Shown: positions 15,625 to 17,044 of the stretch, in pieces
Numbering within the stretch: position 1 is the stretch's first letter
Layout: each line of letters starts with the position of its first letter
Assembly (NCBI GenBank): GCA_016719565.1
Contig: JADJYU010000017.1
Coordinates: 1-17,044, forward strand
Origin: Ignavibacteria bacterium
Lineage (GTDB): Bacteria > Bacteroidota > Ignavibacteria > Tepidaquicellales > Tepidaquicellaceae
Reading direction: 5' to 3'
Length of the DNA stretch: 17,044 nucleotides
Translations under genes and position numbers: made by a program
Notes under the pieces: model-generated
What the model was told of the DNA's origin: nothing
Databases searched by the model: none
The model's input: only the letters and a program-made list of their open reading frames with translations

Positions 15625-16362
15625 CAACTTTCATCTCCGCACTTCGCAGATCATTTATAAAATCTTCCGGCATTGGATATCCTTCATCTGAAATAAGAAA
15701 CTGAATATGAAGATGAGTCTTTCCTTCTTTTAAAATTGTTTTCCTTCCTGTCCTTCCGACTTCACCGATCTTATCTCCCGGCGCTAAGATATCTCCCGGC
15801 TTTACTGATACGACAGACAAATGTGAATAATAAAACAATCCCATATTGGTCACGTCAAATATTTTCACATACATCCCGCCGCGCAGTACTGAGCCGACTT
15901 TCCATGTAGTGTCGACTGCAACGACAACACCGCCTGACATGCTGACGACATCCACAGGTTTCAGTGTCGAGTCATCCAACAGATCTTTATTTTCATCCAG
16001 TATCATAATATCATGAGCCGGGTGCCCTTTGGAATTACTTCCCTGGAAATAATCGTAAGTGCTTAGTCTGAAATCTTTTCCGCCTTCTCTGTAATATATC
16101 GATGTGAAATTTTTAAGAGGGAATACCCATTCATTTCTTTTATAAATTCCGCCGTTATTATTTTTATAATACTTTATTACTTCCGGTTCATAGCTAACAA
16201 GCATTTCCACTGCATCGTCGTATTCTATTTTACCTGTCTTAATTTTTTTTCATCCAGCGCATTCCATTTCTCACAAATGTTTAAACCGGATTTACTCTGA
16301 GAAAAAGAAATTCCTGTAAAAGTAATGAGGAATAAAAATGTAAATGTAAATTTTAATTTCAT
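15608..16362 (-). CDS. M23-family (LytM-like) peptidase, secreted, one frameshift
   Basis: The first 200 bases of the gene lie beyond a frameshift. From the ATG at 16362 the translation is a signal peptide (MKLKFTFTFLFLITFTGI, then SFSQSKSG), and the T-run at 16243-16250 breaks the frame; one base added gives KIEYDDAVEMLVSYEPE and continuity to the stop at 15608. The M23 metal site is visible as GHPAHDI (HxxxD) and THLHIQF (HxH), with SGGVVVAVDTTW and LAPGDKIGEVGRTG typical of the fold. The product, about 251 residues, is predicted to be exported and to cut peptidoglycan cross-links or, less likely, a periplasmic protein. Its target and partners are not shown by the context. Confidence 0.88.
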
Positions 16363-16456
16363 GAATAAATGGAAAATATAAAAAATATTTTACTCAGATA
16401 ATGAATTATCAATACCTTTTGAAATTTGTTAAAGACAAAAAAGAATAAAAATCAGA

Positions 16457-16482
16457 ATCAGAATTTTATCATCAGAATTTTA
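16457..16482. repeat. Short direct repeat at the end of the aconitase gene
   Basis: ATCAGAATTTTA occurs at 16457-16468 and again at 16471-16482, 14 bases apart, with an extra ATCAGA just before. The second copy includes the aconitase stop codon. The remainder of the 117-base gap 16363-16479 is AT-rich without a recognisable site. Confidence 0.5.
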
Positions 16483-17044
16483 ATTTCCTGACATCATATT
16501 CAGAGCGCTGCCGTGCAGAAACCATTTTATCTGCTGTTCATTCATAGTATGCATAAGCATAATGGTCTCAGTAGTACCGTCCGAATGATTTAGCGTCATT
16601 TTAACAGATTCACCCGGTTTAATTTCATTTACATCCAGATCAATTCTGTCATCTTCTCTGATCTTATCATAATCTTCAGTATTTGAAAAAGTCAGAGGAA
16701 GCATTCCCGTTTTCTTCAGATTTGTTTCGTGAATTCTTGCAAATGATTTTACGATGATGGCTTTTCCTCCGAGAAATCTCGGTTCCATTGCAGCATGTTC
16801 TCTTGATGAACCTTCGCCGTAATTTTCTTCACCGATCACAACCCATCCTATATTCTTTCCTTTATAATGCGGGCAACTCTCGGCACTTTCTTCATAATTT
16901 CCTGTGATCTGATTTTTACGGCATTCATTTTATCGTTAAAAGAATTTATTGCACCAATAAACATATTGTTGGAAATATTATCAAGATGCCTCTGTATTTC
17001 AGCCACGGACCCTGCCATTGAGATATGATCAGTAGTACATTTTC
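16480..17044 (-). CDS. Aconitate hydratase, C-terminal part (5' end outside window, frameshifted)
   Basis: Aconitase isomerises citrate and isocitrate in the TCA cycle. The visible last ~190 residues belong to the swivelling C-terminal domain. They include KCTTDHISMAG, HLDNISNNMFIGAINSFN, then WVVIGEENYGEGSSREHAAM (SSREH contains the substrate-binding Arg), LGGKAIIVKSFARIHETNLK, GMLPLTF and QIKWFLHGSALNMMSGN with the stop at 16480. This matches the mitochondrial-type enzyme rather than AcnB or the longer AcnA/IRP type. Single-base breaks lie at about 16885, 16910 and 16990; the stretch from 16839 down to the stop is clean. The iron-sulfur Cys ligands would lie upstream of the window. Confidence 0.93.

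Noticed and set aside
16243..16250. Phase-variable homopolymer controlling the M23 peptidase
   Set aside because: The T8 run sits early in the gene and would fit slippage control, but single-base breaks of the same kind occur throughout the flanking housekeeping genes, so consensus error explains it better.

Overview
The window looks like a chromosomal segment of a low-GC bacterium of the Bacteroidota/Ignavibacteriota (FCB) group. The pointers are a PorV/PorQ-type outer-membrane beta-barrel gene, a mitochondrial-type aconitase, a two-subunit-style acyl-CoA mutase large chain, mostly weak or A-rich ribosome binding sites, and housekeeping proteins that read like that group. The assignment is inference; no rRNA or other phylogenetic marker RNA is present.

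Layout. From 1 to 4530 everything runs on the plus strand: the tail of a probable family 2 glycosyltransferase, tgt (queuosine tRNA modification), yajC (Sec accessory), ribBA (riboflavin), greA (transcript cleavage factor) and an MCE/MlaD lipid-transport protein, closed by a bidirectional terminator. From 4585 to 12992 everything runs on the minus strand: a PorV/PorQ-like barrel protein, an 0.85-kb non-coding repeat field (5757-6640), a tight four-gene unit (GT-C glycosyltransferase, UbiA-type prenyl-phosphate phosphoribosyltransferase, EamA transporter, acylphosphatase), an acyl-CoA mutase large subunit and a DUF937 protein. At 13066-13329 lies an 87-codon remnant of an EgtB-type DinB domain. 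Divergent from it, on the plus strand, is a two-gene quaternary-amine-type ABC importer (ATPase, then a fused binding protein and permease). The right end holds an M23 peptidase and the C-terminal part of aconitase, both on the minus strand.

Reading quality is very uneven. The five genes between 6911 and 12992 are uninterrupted. Nearly every gene at 1-5531 and 13402-17044 has one or more single-base frameshifts, often in homopolymers, and at the left end also substitutions at invariant residues. Because the damaged genes are conserved housekeeping genes, I read this as poor consensus sequence rather than gene death, and I annotate whole genes across the breaks. The EgtB remnant is different: no frame beyond its stop restores homology.

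Most interesting points: the repeat field, which has two oppositely oriented arrays sharing one core, with two spacer types in strict alternation in the right arm; the acyl-CoA mutase, whose substrate-pocket residues match isobutyryl-CoA mutase rather than methylmalonyl-CoA mutase; the pairing of a decaprenyl-phosphoryl-ribose-type synthase with an AftB-like GT-C enzyme, suggesting a lipid-linked pentofuranose pathway; and an ergothioneine-synthase remnant beside a quaternary-amine importer with an N-terminal binding-protein fusion.
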